43,927 nucleotides of DNA from Wenyingzhuangia sp. (GTDB taxonomy: Bacteria; Bacteroidota; Bacteroidia; Flavobacteriales; Flavobacteriaceae). Below are positions 10,135-19,302 of this stretch, piece by piece. A program made the position numbers and the translations under genes. The stretch's first letter is position 1. Each line of letters starts with the position of its first letter. The stretch covers positions 1 through 43,927 of the forward strand of contig JAHDFK010000014.1 in assembly GCA_020628175.1 (NCBI GenBank). Direction: 5' to 3'. Below the pieces are notes generated by a model that saw only the letters and a list, made by a program, of their open reading frames with translations, was not told where the DNA came from and did no database searches.

Positions 10135-10188
10135 TAGTATTGCAAGTAAAATTCTAACGAGTATTTTTATTATTGCTTTTATAAACCC

Positions 10189-10196
10189 TAAATTTG
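10189..10196 (+). promoter_or_regulatory. Putative -7 promoter element for tsaD (TAAATTTG)
   Basis: Exact TAnnTTTG match, 31 bases before the tsaD ATG. At the ideal -33 place the sequence is TTTA rather than TTTG. It lies within the presumed 5' end of the divergent tamB transcript, so the two promoters overlap face to face. Confidence 0.5.
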
Positions 10197-10201
10197 TAGC
10201 A

Positions 10202-10209
10202 CAAAAATA
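10202..10209 (-). promoter_or_regulatory. Putative -7 promoter element for tamB (TATTTTTG)
   Basis: Exact TAnnTTTG match on the minus strand. Transcription would start near 10196, about 14 bases before the ATA codon at 10182 and 62 bases before the GTG at 10134. No good -33 box is seen. Confidence 0.45.
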
Positions 10210-10227
10210 GTTAATTAAACTGTAATT

Positions 10228-11250
10228 ATGCTTGATAATACATACATCTTAGCCATAGAATCTTCTTGTGATGACACGAGTGCTTCTGTTATTTGTAACG
10301 AACAAATTCTATCTAATATTGTTGCCAATCAAGAGGTACATTCTAAATACGGAGGAGTTGTACCAGAATTAGCTTCTAGAGCGCACCAACAAAACATTGT
10401 ACCCGTTGTAGACGCTGCGTTAAAAGAAGCAAATATTACTAAAAAACAGCTTAGTGCTATTGCTTTTACACAAGGACCTGGTTTAATGGGTTCTTTATTG
10501 GTAGGAGCTTCATTTGCAAAATCTATGGCATTGGCTTTACAAATTCCATTGCTAGCTATCAATCATATGCAAGCACATATTTTAGCTCATTTTATTGATG
10601 ATGCAAGTGACAAAAAACCTACATTCCCTTTTTTGTGTTTGACCATTAGTGGTGGACACACGCAAATAGTTAAAGTAAACAACTATTTTGATATGGAAGT
10701 TTTAGGAGAAACTATTGATGATGCTGTAGGAGAAGCTTACGATAAGACTGCAAAAATTTTAGGTTTGCCCTATCCTGGAGGACCACTTATAGACAAATAC
10801 GCAAAGCAAGGAGAACCTATTTATAAATTTACAAAACCCAAAGTAAAAGAACATCATTTTAGTTTTAGCGGTTTAAAAACAGGGATTCTTTATTTTGTTC
10901 AAAAACAAGTTGCCGAAAACCCTAATTTTATTGCTGATAACATTGCCAATATTTGTGCTAGTGTACAAAACACTATTGCAGAAATATTAATGGATAAGAT
11001 TAAAAAAGCCGTAAAGCAAACTCAAATTAAACAAGTAGCTATTGCAGGTGGTGTTTCTGCTAATTCAGAAATTCGAAAAAGACTTACCAACGCTCAAAAA
11101 CATTTAGGGTGGCATTGTTACATTCCTAAATTTGAATATACCACAGACAATGCTGCCATGATTGCTGTAACTGCGTATCACAAATACAAAACAGGTAATT
11201 TTGACACTCAAAGTACTACAGCCAATCCGCGCCTTAAAGTAGATTCTTAA
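10228..11250 (+). CDS. tsaD: tRNA N6-threonylcarbamoyladenosine transferase TsaD
   Basis: TsaD transfers threonylcarbamoyl from threonylcarbamoyl-AMP to A37 of tRNA, in complex with TsaB and TsaE. The 340-aa protein has the ASKHA ATPase fold: ILAIESSCDDTS at the N terminus, the metal-binding pair H113 and H117 in NHMQAHI, ISGGHTQIV for the phosphate loop, HFSFSGLKTG, AIAGGVSANS and the C-terminal TTDNAAMIA with the third metal ligand. All key residues are present. Its stop codon shares the palindrome TTAA with the stop of the convergent gene (4-base overlap). Confidence 0.98.
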   Translation: MLDNTYILAIESSCDDTSASVICNEQILSNIVANQEVHSKYGGVVPELASRAHQQNIVPVVDAALKEANITKKQLSAIAFTQGPGLMGSLLVGASFAKSMALALQIPLLAINHMQAHILAHFIDDASDKKPTFPFLCLTISGGHTQIVKVNNYFDMEVLGETIDDAVGEAYDKTAKILGLPYPGGPLIDKYAKQGEPIYKFTKPKVKEHHFSFSGLKTGILYFVQKQVAENPNFIADNIANICASVQNTIAEILMDKIKKAVKQTQIKQVAIAGGVSANSEIRKRLTNAQKHLGWHCYIPKFEYTTDNAAMIAVTAYHKYKTGNFDTQSTTANPRLKVDS

Positions 11251-12317
11251 ACTTTATACGTAACTGCATTTATATTCATACCAGCCCCAACAGAAGCAAA
11301 AATTATCAAATTGTTTTTTTGAACAGATTGTTCTTCAATTTGATTTCTAACAACCCTATCATACAAAACAGGAATAGTTGCTACGGAATTGTTTCCTAGT
11401 TTTTGGATAGACATTGGCATGACACCTTTCTTAACAGGCTTTTTATACAGACGATACAATCGTTTTACAATGGCTTCATCCATTTTTTCATTGGCTTGAT
11501 GCAAAAATATTTTATCAATGGCATCTATATCCAAATTATGTTTATCCATTGCTACTTTTATAGCTGCCGGAACTCTATTTAAAGCAAACTCATATATTTT
11601 ACGCCCCAACATTTTTATATAAGTAACTTCTTGATTTTTACTTTTATTGTACGAGGTCCCCGAATACAAATAACCTACTTCTTCTTCTGCAAAAGTTTGC
11701 GCAGCTGTTGTTAAAATTCCTCTTTGCGTTGTTTCTTCTTTTAGTTCTAATATCGTTGCGCCAGCTCCATCCGAAAAAATCATACTATCTCTATCATTCA
11801 CATCTACAACTCTCGAAAGCGTTTCTGCTCCTATAATTAAAACAGTCTCTGCATCTCCTGCTTTTATCGCTTGATTAGCTTGAATCATAGCTTGTACCCA
11901 ACCTGGGCAACCAAACAAAATATCATAAGCTATACAATTAGGGTTCTGAATTTGCAATTTATGCTTTACTCTACTTGCCAAACTCGGTAACAAATCGCTC
12001 TGAGAAGAGTTTTTAGCTACATCTCCATAATTATGAGCCACTATAATAATATCCAATTCTTCTTTTTCTATACCCGCATTCTCAATAGCTTTTAAGGCAG
12101 CTTCAAAAGCCAAATCCGAAGTATTTATAGAGTCTTCAGCATATTTACGTTCTTCTATCCCCGTAATATCCTTAAACTTTTCTATAATTTCCTCATTTTC
12201 TTTTTCAAACAAACTACCATCTGCATTGTAAAAGGTATGATTTATAAATTCTGAATTTTTTACTATTTTTTTTGGCACAGCACTTCCTGTACCTGTAATC
12301 ACTACGTTTTTATACAT
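11247..12317 (-). CDS. 3-oxoacyl-ACP synthase III family protein (FabH-like)
   Basis: A thiolase-fold enzyme of the KAS III group, which condenses an acyl-CoA or acyl-ACP with malonyl-ACP. 356 aa, longer than FabH (about 320). The triad is Cys137 (FGCPGW), His273 (FLHQANEKM) and Asn309 (GNNSVATIP). The segment after residue 25 (FYNADGSLFEKENEEI) is an insertion relative to housekeeping FabH. No acyl carrier protein or fabD/fabG gene is nearby, so it is probably a secondary KAS III rather than the initiator of fatty acid synthesis; substrate unknown. It overlaps the tsaD stop by 4 bases and is preceded by a terminator, so it must have its own promoter in the short gap at 12318-12381 or be read through. 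Confidence 0.87.
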   Translation of the reverse strand: MYKNVVITGTGSAVPKKIVKNSEFINHTFYNADGSLFEKENEEIIEKFKDITGIEERKYAEDSINTSDLAFEAALKAIENAGIEKEELDIIIVAHNYGDVAKNSSQSDLLPSLASRVKHKLQIQNPNCIAYDILFGCPGWVQAMIQANQAIKAGDAETVLIIGAETLSRVVDVNDRDSMIFSDGAGATILELKEETTQRGILTTAAQTFAEEEVGYLYSGTSYNKSKNQEVTYIKMLGRKIYEFALNRVPAAIKVAMDKHNLDIDAIDKIFLHQANEKMDEAIVKRLYRLYKKPVKKGVMPMSIQKLGNNSVATIPVLYDRVVRNQIEEQSVQKNNLIIFASVGAGMNINAVTYKV

Positions 12318-12322
12318 CTATC

Positions 12323-12359
12323 AAAAAAAAACCGATATTCTAGAAGTAGAATACCGGTT
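12323..12359 (-). terminator. Terminator after porV
   Basis: Read on the minus strand, a 13-bp stem with one mismatch (12347-12359 with 12330-12342, loop of four) is followed by eight T. It ends the porU-porV transcript just before the FabH-like gene. Confidence 0.82.
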
Positions 12360-12381
12360 CAAATATAAATTTAATCTCTTA

Positions 12382-13488
12382 TTAATTCTCGTAAATATCT
12401 CCTAAATCAAAAGATAAAGAAAAACGAAGTGTATTTTCTAAAGGACTAGCCACAGAAGCCAAACTTCTTAAATAAGATACATCAACATTAAAAGAACTCG
12501 CTTTAAATCCAGCTCCTAATGTAAAAAAGTTTCTTCCTCCTTTATCTTCATCTTCGTAAAAGTATCCTGCTCTAAAAGCAAACGAATCGTTGTACAAATA
12601 CTCTCCCCCTAAACCAACGGTTAACTCTTGTAATTCTTCACTAAATCCTCCTGGTGCATCTCCAAAAGAAGAAAACACTCCTTCTATAAAGTTTTCATTC
12701 TCTCCACCAACGGCTGGTACTAATAACTTGGCTAATTCTAATGTCACTCCAAATTGGTTGAATTCATCAAAAATAAAATCAAATCCTCCACCTAACTTTA
12801 GGTTTGTTGGTAAAAATCCTTCTGTATTTACCAAACTTACTTTTGGACCTAAGTTGCTAATATTAAAACCAGCTCTTACAACTCCATTAAAACTTGTAAA
12901 TGCCATTTCGTTAGATTTATAGAACCCTGAAATATCTACAGCAAAACTGTTTGTAGGATCTGAATCTTGTAAATTGGTCCCTCTAATACTTAAATCTGAA
13001 CGAATGTATCTTAAAGCAACCGCCATAGAATAATTATTACTTAATTTCAAAGAGTAAGCACCATCTATGGCTAACTCGTAAGGCGTTGTTGTAATTGCTC
13101 CCGCTTGTGAATCGGAAACACCTGGTTGGGTAATTTCTATTTCTCCATAATTAAAATACTTAATACCTCCGGCAAAAGCACTTCTTTCGTTAATTTTTTG
13201 TTGGTATACAAAATTACCAATATAAATATCATCTGTTAAGTTTCTTAACCAAGGAGTATAGTTAATTCCTAAAGAAACCTCGCTTGTTTGAAAAGCCATT
13301 TTAGATGCATTGTGAAATAATGAATTGGCATCTGCACTCGTTGCAACCCCAACATCTCCCATACCTGCTGATCTTGCATCAGATACAATACTTAAAAAAG
13401 GGGCTACGGTTGTTATTGGATTTGTTTGTGCTTGCGTTTTAAATCCTAAAACAGCCAACATTATTAATAAACTTGCTTTAATTCTCAT
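12382..13488 (-). CDS. porV: Type IX secretion outer-membrane protein PorV
   Basis: PorV is a 14-strand FadL-like outer-membrane barrel that carries folded T9SS cargo from the SprA translocon to the PorU sortase. The 368-aa protein has a signal peptide ending near residue 20 (KTQAQ). The family-typical start of the mature part is PFLSIVSDARSAGMGDVGVAT, followed by FHNASKMAF and SLGINYTPWL. A C-terminal strand pattern ends in LRFSLSFDLGDIYEN. It is 21 bases downstream of porU on the same strand and close to gldJ. This three-gene neighbourhood is conserved in flavobacteria, for example F. johnsoniae. Confidence 0.96.
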   Translation of the reverse strand: MRIKASLLIMLAVLGFKTQAQTNPITTVAPFLSIVSDARSAGMGDVGVATSADANSLFHNASKMAFQTSEVSLGINYTPWLRNLTDDIYIGNFVYQQKINERSAFAGGIKYFNYGEIEITQPGVSDSQAGAITTTPYELAIDGAYSLKLSNNYSMAVALRYIRSDLSIRGTNLQDSDPTNSFAVDISGFYKSNEMAFTSFNGVVRAGFNISNLGPKVSLVNTEGFLPTNLKLGGGFDFIFDEFNQFGVTLELAKLLVPAVGGENENFIEGVFSSFGDAPGGFSEELQELTVGLGGEYLYNDSFAFRAGYFYEDEDKGGRNFFTLGAGFKASSFNVDVSYLRSLASVASPLENTLRFSLSFDLGDIYEN

Positions 13489-13509
13489 ATAATCTATTTA
13501 ATTCGGTTG

Positions 13510-16500
13510 TTACAATATTACTAATTTTTCTGTTTTCTCATCAGTTTGACCTGAGATAATTTCTTTTACACTTATTTTATAGATATAAACACCTTTCCCT
13601 AATCTATTTCCAAAGTCATCTTTTCCATCCCAAGTAACACTTCTAATAATATCACTTGTATTTGAGTCGGAAGAAATAATAGACTTTACTAATTTTCCAG
13701 AAACCGTATAAATTTGAACTTTAATTTCTAACGGATCTCCTTGTCTGTTATTTTTAAACCAAAACTCTGTGTGATTGATAAATGGGTTCGGATAATTTAA
13801 TACTTTTTCTATTTTAAAGCCCGTGTCTTGCTCTACAAAAAAGTTTAACGTCTGGGTGGTAGAATTATTGTGTGTATCCCAAGCTTTAAATGTTATGGTA
13901 TGATTTCCTTCTGATAATTCTTCCAATTCATAATCCACAATTCCTTTAGTAAAGTCGTCTTTTACAGTACTATAAAAATCATTTAATGTTATTGGGTTAG
14001 AAAAATCACCATCTATTACTAAAGATATATTATGTCCTATAGAATTTAAAGAAGTATTAACCCCGTTTTCATCTTGAATTTCGGCTATTAATTTGGGAGT
14101 ACTTGTGGTATTAGCTCCATCTACAAAAGTTTTATCTTCCATAAACAAGTTAATCACTGGAGGCGTTGTGTCTTCGACAATTTCAGACTCTAAACCTCCT
14201 ATTTCAAATGAAAAATCACTTCCTATTCTCTCTTCTGTACCCGATGCTGCATAAAAACTAAACTTAGCTGTTCCGGGTTCTGTACTAACATCTTTAGGTA
14301 AAACAAAATCGAAAGAGAATTTTCCTTTTTTCACAGAAGCATTCCCTACAAAAACTTTATTTTCTAATGATGTAAATTCAACAACATTCTCAATATTACC
14401 TGGAGTAACTCCTCCTGCCTCGTTTAACAATGTTTTTCTTTCTATTTCTTTATCAAACAACACTACCGATAAATCTCCTGTAAAATCAGATCTCTCTCCT
14501 TCTGTATTCACAATACTTCCTGAAACATTTACTTTAGACAACCCTTTAAGTTGATTTACTTTTATAAGTGTGTCTTTTTGAGTAGTTACACTTTTTGTGT
14601 ATTTTTTTATATTATTTATTTTGATCCCGCTTTCAGGAATTGATAATCGCATGGCAGGGTCTCCAAAAAAATAGGTAAAAAATTCTCCTTGAATATCTAA
14701 AGAATTTTTAGCATCACGTAAAACCTCTGCCACTGTTCTTTTTTTTCCATCAAACTCCGTTAAAAACTTTGCTAAACTTTCATTTAAATCTTTTCCCGAA
14801 TTAATAAATATTTCTCTAGAAGTAGTAATCATAGATCCTGCACTACCAAATTGACCTGTAATCATTTCTTCTCCTCCAGAAACAATTGTAGGGTCATCAA
14901 ATCTAGAAAAATCACAAGTTACCGTAATAAATAAGGGTAAATTATTTGTATTTCTAATACTCCTTATATCGGATATATCTAAAAAATTTTCTTGCCCTAA
15001 AGCAAATACATTTCCATGTCCGAAATAATTAATTATTAACGAACCTGTATTGAAAGCATTTATAAATTTTCTTTTTATTTCTGGGTAGCGTCCTCCTCCA
15101 GCTGTAATTTCTTCTTTAAACGCGTCAGTGTATAATTTAGATATATTGTAATTATTATTATATGCCTCTATTGTATCAGAAGCAGATTCAAGAGCTTTAA
15201 TTAAGCCTTCGTCTTTCTTATCTTTACCATCATCTCCCAATAGAGTTATATTATTTTTCCAACTACCAAAAGACTCTTTTGAATAATAATTTAATAGTTT
15301 ATTTACAAAAACTTTAGCCTCTTGTGTATTTTTTACAGGAACTCTACCTGTTATAATATCTAACATAGCTCCTCTGTCTAATTCATCATTATCACTTGTA
15401 TCATCGTCAGTATCTAAGAAAGCATAATAGTCATCCGAGTTATACGAAGTTGACAAACTTCTACTATTAAATGATGAATAAGTAGGGACTATACTCTTCA
15501 TTTTAAACTCAAGTCCTTTGTAATCAAAAGAAGCATCTCCAAACAAACATAAATATTTTAACTTGGTATCTTCAGTAACACCTTTGTCGTATACATGTTT
15601 TACAAAATCTCTAATAGCTGTTACATCTGGACTTCCGGAACCAAACTCATTATATATTTCTTCAACATCTACAATAGTAACATTTATATTCTTATTTATT
15701 AAATCTGATATTTTTGTATGCTCTTCATGATATTTTTTTATTCGATTTGCTTCGGAAATAAAAGATTTGGCTGTAATTATAAGATAATGCACATTTTCTA
15801 GGGCATGTAAATTTTGATTTTCAACCAATGTTTTATCCCCTAAATTAATTGGCTCTAAAGTATTCGATTTATTTACTGCAAAGTAGGTTGTAACTTCTCC
15901 ATTAGTTATCTCTTTAAATCTAAATAGAGAATTTAAAGCTTCTTGATTTTTTATATTAACAATATTAAATGGATCGGAAACATTCCAAACGAAATCAATA
16001 TTCTCAGAATTTCTTATTTCATACTCTAAAATTTCAGTATCTAGTTTTGAATCAAAGTTAAAAAAACGAAAAGAAGTGTCGTTCGCTATCAAACGTCTAT
16101 CGGCAACTAAACGCAAATAATCTAAACGACTTTCTGCAGATATATCTCCTTTATTATCATATTCCAATTCTATCTCTAATAAATCATTCACAGGTGTCAA
16201 GGTATCTTTCACAGAACTCGTTCTGAAAAAATCTCTTGTTGAAGATCTACTTACATTAGAAACAACTATTGAAGCATTATTATAACGTATATCAAAACTT
16301 GTGACACCATTTGAAGATCTTGCGCTAAATCGTCCTTCTATCGATACAGGTACTGTTTTAACTATATTTTCGAAATTAAACTCAAAAGTTTGTTTATTGT
16401 TCACCGAAAAATCTTCGCCAAACCATTGTTTACCAGCTCTAGCGTAATTTGTTAAATCTTGTTCATGTAACTTCAAATCCGAAAATGTGGTAATTATCTT

Positions 16501-17400
16501 TGTTTTAGTCTGACTTACAGCAGCTCTTTGAGTAATTCTTTTTCCATCTACACCTGAATCTACATTAACGAAATAATACCCCAAATCGCTATAGATGTTT
16601 TTAGTATGTTTAATAAAAAGTCTATCCTCATACTTCCAGGATACAGGCCCCTGTCCATAAAAAAGCACATAATCACCTTGGTTAAAAACCCCATCCGACG
16701 CACCTTCTACATATATAGCGTTTTCTGTTAATCCATCAGGTCTTTCATTGCTTAAAAGTTCTGGTAACTGAGCCCCTCCAGCCCCAAAAACTCTAATTTT
16801 ATTCGGATTTAAATTTTCAACATCGATCCCTATCGATTTTAAGAAATTAAAATCCATTTTAAAAACCCCCGTATTGTCTACTCCAATTTTATACCAAACT
16901 CCTGAATTTAATGGTGAATCTACTTTCTTATTTAACTTTACTCTGGATACTTTATTCGCAGGTATCTTTTTATAAAAATCATATAAAACTTCTATCTTTT
17001 TAATTTTTATAATTTCTCCAGAGCTGGATATATACAAAGGATTAAATTTTAACTTAATAAATGATTGATCTCTTGCTTTTATTACACGTAATACTACCCC
17101 TTCATTTCTGGGTAAATCTTTAACATCAACACTTTTAGGAAGATTCGTCAATAAAACTTCTTTCTCTAAAACTTTAAAGCTATTCAACTTTACCGAATCA
17201 GTGTTATTTATCAGTTCTTTATAGGTATATTTAGGTACGAAGTCTGCTGTCAGACTAATATTTTCTCCACTGTAAATTGATGCTTCAATTAGGGGCTCAT
17301 ATACTTTATTTAACTCAACAAATAATGTTTTTTTAAACTGAGCGTTAACAACGGTACTGATAAGGAATAAAAAGAATAGTTTGTACAATTTCATCTTCAA
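13510..17400 (-). CDS. porU: Type IX secretion C-terminal-signal peptidase/sortase PorU
   Basis: PorU is the gingipain-like (C25) cell-surface protease that removes the C-terminal signal of T9SS cargo and attaches the cargo to surface lipopolysaccharide. 1296 aa. A signal peptide ends near residue 20 (VVNA). The catalytic dyad is His795 in NYFGHGN and Cys829 in TVTCDFSRFD. Before it are LCLFGDASFD and ITGRVPVKN, typical of the C25 fold. The C terminus has its own T9SS-type signal domain (NYPNPF, then WDGKDDFGNRLGKGVYIY), which in the known system helps dock on PorV. It is transcribed with porV (21-base gap) and is divergent from gldJ. Confidence 0.96.
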   Translation of the reverse strand: MKMKLYKLFFLFLISTVVNAQFKKTLFVELNKVYEPLIEASIYSGENISLTADFVPKYTYKELINNTDSVKLNSFKVLEKEVLLTNLPKSVDVKDLPRNEGVVLRVIKARDQSFIKLKFNPLYISSSGEIIKIKKIEVLYDFYKKIPANKVSRVKLNKKVDSPLNSGVWYKIGVDNTGVFKMDFNFLKSIGIDVENLNPNKIRVFGAGGAQLPELLSNERPDGLTENAIYVEGASDGVFNQGDYVLFYGQGPVSWKYEDRLFIKHTKNIYSDLGYYFVNVDSGVDGKRITQRAAVSQTKTKIITTFSDLKLHEQDLTNYARAGKQWFGEDFSVNNKQTFEFNFENIVKTVPVSIEGRFSARSSNGVTSFDIRYNNASIVVSNVSRSSTRDFFRTSSVKDTLTPVNDLLEIELEYDNKGDISAESRLDYLRLVADRRLIANDTSFRFFNFDSKLDTEILEYEIRNSENIDFVWNVSDPFNIVNIKNQEALNSLFRFKEITNGEVTTYFAVNKSNTLEPINLGDKTLVENQNLHALENVHYLIITAKSFISEANRIKKYHEEHTKISDLINKNINVTIVDVEEIYNEFGSGSPDVTAIRDFVKHVYDKGVTEDTKLKYLCLFGDASFDYKGLEFKMKSIVPTYSSFNSRSLSTSYNSDDYYAFLDTDDDTSDNDELDRGAMLDIITGRVPVKNTQEAKVFVNKLLNYYSKESFGSWKNNITLLGDDGKDKKDEGLIKALESASDTIEAYNNNYNISKLYTDAFKEEITAGGGRYPEIKRKFINAFNTGSLIINYFGHGNVFALGQENFLDISDIRSIRNTNNLPLFITVTCDFSRFDDPTIVSGGEEMITGQFGSAGSMITTSREIFINSGKDLNESLAKFLTEFDGKKRTVAEVLRDAKNSLDIQGEFFTYFFGDPAMRLSIPESGIKINNIKKYTKSVTTQKDTLIKVNQLKGLSKVNVSGSIVNTEGERSDFTGDLSVVLFDKEIERKTLLNEAGGVTPGNIENVVEFTSLENKVFVGNASVKKGKFSFDFVLPKDVSTEPGTAKFSFYAASGTEERIGSDFSFEIGGLESEIVEDTTPPVINLFMEDKTFVDGANTTSTPKLIAEIQDENGVNTSLNSIGHNISLVIDGDFSNPITLNDFYSTVKDDFTKGIVDYELEELSEGNHTITFKAWDTHNNSTTQTLNFFVEQDTGFKIEKVLNYPNPFINHTEFWFKNNRQGDPLEIKVQIYTVSGKLVKSIISSDSNTSDIIRSVTWDGKDDFGNRLGKGVYIYKISVKEIISGQTDEKTEKLVIL

Positions 17401-17426
17401 AAATTTATCTTACGAAGATATAAAAA

Positions 17427-17434
17427 TAGGTTTG
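17427..17434 (+). promoter_or_regulatory. Putative -7 promoter element for gldJ (TAGGTTTG)
   Basis: Exact TAnnTTTG match in the 122-base gap between porU and gldJ, giving a 5' leader of roughly 80 bases. The -33 position reads TTTA. No clear hairpin is seen in the leader. Confidence 0.4.
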
Positions 17435-17522
17435 TTATTTACTGAACAGATTAAAATTGTATAATTGAGTAATAAAATATATATTGCGGGGTAATTAACA
17501 ATAATAATGGTCTCTTAAATTT

Positions 17523-19238
17523 ATGAAAAACATCATAAAATCATCATTAGTATACGGTGTAACAATACTAAGTGTAGTTGGTTGTTCTAACAAACGATCT
17601 CAATACGATTCAAACAGACATTCAGACAATATTGGCTTTGATGTTAGTTTGCCAGAATACGGTGGTATTCCTCAAAACTCAACAGTAAATCCTCCTGCTA
17701 TCCCATCAAATATGGTAGCTATAGAAGGTGGAATGTTTGTACTAGGACAAGTACAACAAGATGTTATGGGCGGAATTCGTAACAAACCTAGAAAAGTACA
17801 TGTGAAAAGTTTTTACATGGATGATACTGAAGTTACCAATAGAGATTATTTAGTGTATCTAGATTGGTTGAAAAAGGTATATCCACCAACAAATCCAAAA
17901 TACAAACACATCTATGCTGCTGCAGTTCCAGATCAAAATGTATGGAAATCTGCTTTAGGATTTGATGGAGATTTATCTAAGACGTATTTATATAGCAGAG
18001 CTTATGAGGATTATCCAGTTGTAGGCGTAAGCTGGAGACAAGCTCAAGATTACTGTAAGTGGAGAACAAATAGAACCATGGAAAAACACTTAATTGATGA
18101 AGGTATTTTAAAGCCTTTTAACGAACTAGGTCAGGTAAGTGAGCAAGGAAGAGTTATTTTTGATAAAGACGTATACGAAACTGACCCTAAATTATTAGTA
18201 AACGGTGAGTATTCTATCTTTACTGATTACGTAACACAAACAGAAGAAGAAGACTTCTCTTTAGCTGACTCTACTATTGTAGCACCTGTTACTCCTAAAG
18301 AAAAAGAATTAAACATTGGTCGTGTTTCTCCTACTCCTGGTTTTAGACTACCTACAGAAGCTGAATGGGAATATGCTGCTAAAGCTGATACTGAAAACAG
18401 AGCGTTTAACACCATTAGAGGTCGAAAAAAATACGCTTGGATAGGTGAATCTACAATAGATGAACAAGGTGGTTATGCATCTCAAAATGCTAACTACAAA
18501 CAAAAGAAAGGTAATTACAGTGGTATTGCTGGTTGGAGTTCTGATGATGGTGATATTACAACACCTGTAGCTACTTTTGCTCCAAATGCAAATGGTTTGT
18601 TTGATATGTCTGGAAATGTTGCAGAATGGGTACAAGATGTTTACAGCCCTGAATTAGATACTGAAGTTAACGACTTTAATTACTTTAGAGGGAATGTATT
18701 TAAGAAAAATAAAATTGATTCTAACGGAAAAGTTGTTATTGTTGATATCAACAATATTCCTTACGATACTTTACCAAACGGTAAAATTGTACCTAGTGCC
18801 TTACCTGGAGAAATTTTAAAAGTTAAATTAGATAAAAATGATGTATATCTAAATCCTGAAATAGCAGATGCAGATAGCAGAGACTTTGCTGACGGAGACT
18901 TACCTTCATCTAGAGATTATGAAGAAGAAGATTCAGAAGCTAGAAAAAGAATGTACAATTCACCAATTATACCAACACCTGTATTGAACGAAGAAACTGG
19001 AAAATTAGAATTAGTTGTTGATAAAGCTGCTAGAACTACGTTAATCTCTAAAAACTCTAGAGTTTACAAAGGAGGATCGTGGAAAGATAGAGAATTCTGG
19101 TTAGATCCATCTCAAAGAAGATTCTTAGAAGAGTACATGTCTACAAACTACATAGGTTTTAGATGTGTGATTAGTAAGAATGGAGCAACACATGAAGATG
19201 GAAAAACACCGTATAATAATAATGATTTAGCATTCTAA
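17523..19238 (+). CDS. gldJ: Gliding motility lipoprotein GldJ
   Basis: GldJ is an outer-membrane lipoprotein with a formylglycine-generating-enzyme (sulfatase-modifying factor) fold. It is needed for gliding and for stability of the T9SS ring protein GldK. 571 aa. The signal peptide ends with the lipobox VVGC (Cys21). FGE-type segments follow: AIEGGMFVLGQ, DDTEVTNRDYLVYLDWL, FRLPTEAEWEYAA, DMSGNVAEWVQDVY, RVYKGGSWKDRE and YIGFRCV. The long insertion at about residues 380-480 is rich in acidic residues. In F. johnsoniae the very C-terminal residues of GldJ matter for gliding; the C terminus here is intact (PYNNNDLAF). The gene has its own terminator. Confidence 0.97.
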   Translation: MKNIIKSSLVYGVTILSVVGCSNKRSQYDSNRHSDNIGFDVSLPEYGGIPQNSTVNPPAIPSNMVAIEGGMFVLGQVQQDVMGGIRNKPRKVHVKSFYMDDTEVTNRDYLVYLDWLKKVYPPTNPKYKHIYAAAVPDQNVWKSALGFDGDLSKTYLYSRAYEDYPVVGVSWRQAQDYCKWRTNRTMEKHLIDEGILKPFNELGQVSEQGRVIFDKDVYETDPKLLVNGEYSIFTDYVTQTEEEDFSLADSTIVAPVTPKEKELNIGRVSPTPGFRLPTEAEWEYAAKADTENRAFNTIRGRKKYAWIGESTIDEQGGYASQNANYKQKKGNYSGIAGWSSDDGDITTPVATFAPNANGLFDMSGNVAEWVQDVYSPELDTEVNDFNYFRGNVFKKNKIDSNGKVVIVDINNIPYDTLPNGKIVPSALPGEILKVKLDKNDVYLNPEIADADSRDFADGDLPSSRDYEEEDSEARKRMYNSPIIPTPVLNEETGKLELVVDKAARTTLISKNSRVYKGGSWKDREFWLDPSQRRFLEEYMSTNYIGFRCVISKNGATHEDGKTPYNNNDLAF

Positions 19239-19262
19239 GTTTAAAATTGTATTATTAATATA

Positions 19263-19298
19263 AAAAAAGGATTTCAATTAATTTTGAAATCCTTTTTT
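19263..19298. terminator. Bidirectional terminator between gldJ and dnaE
   Basis: A 15-bp perfect stem (19263-19277 with 19284-19298) has A on one side and T on the other. It serves the convergent gldJ and dnaE transcripts; the dnaE stop is 4 bases away. Confidence 0.88.
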
Positions 19299-19302
19299 AT
19301 AT

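Noticed and set aside
18348..18635. 95-codon minus-strand open frame inside gldJ
   Set aside because: Shadow of the gldJ coding frame; Ser/Phe/Thr-rich nonsense composition and no promoter or neighbour.
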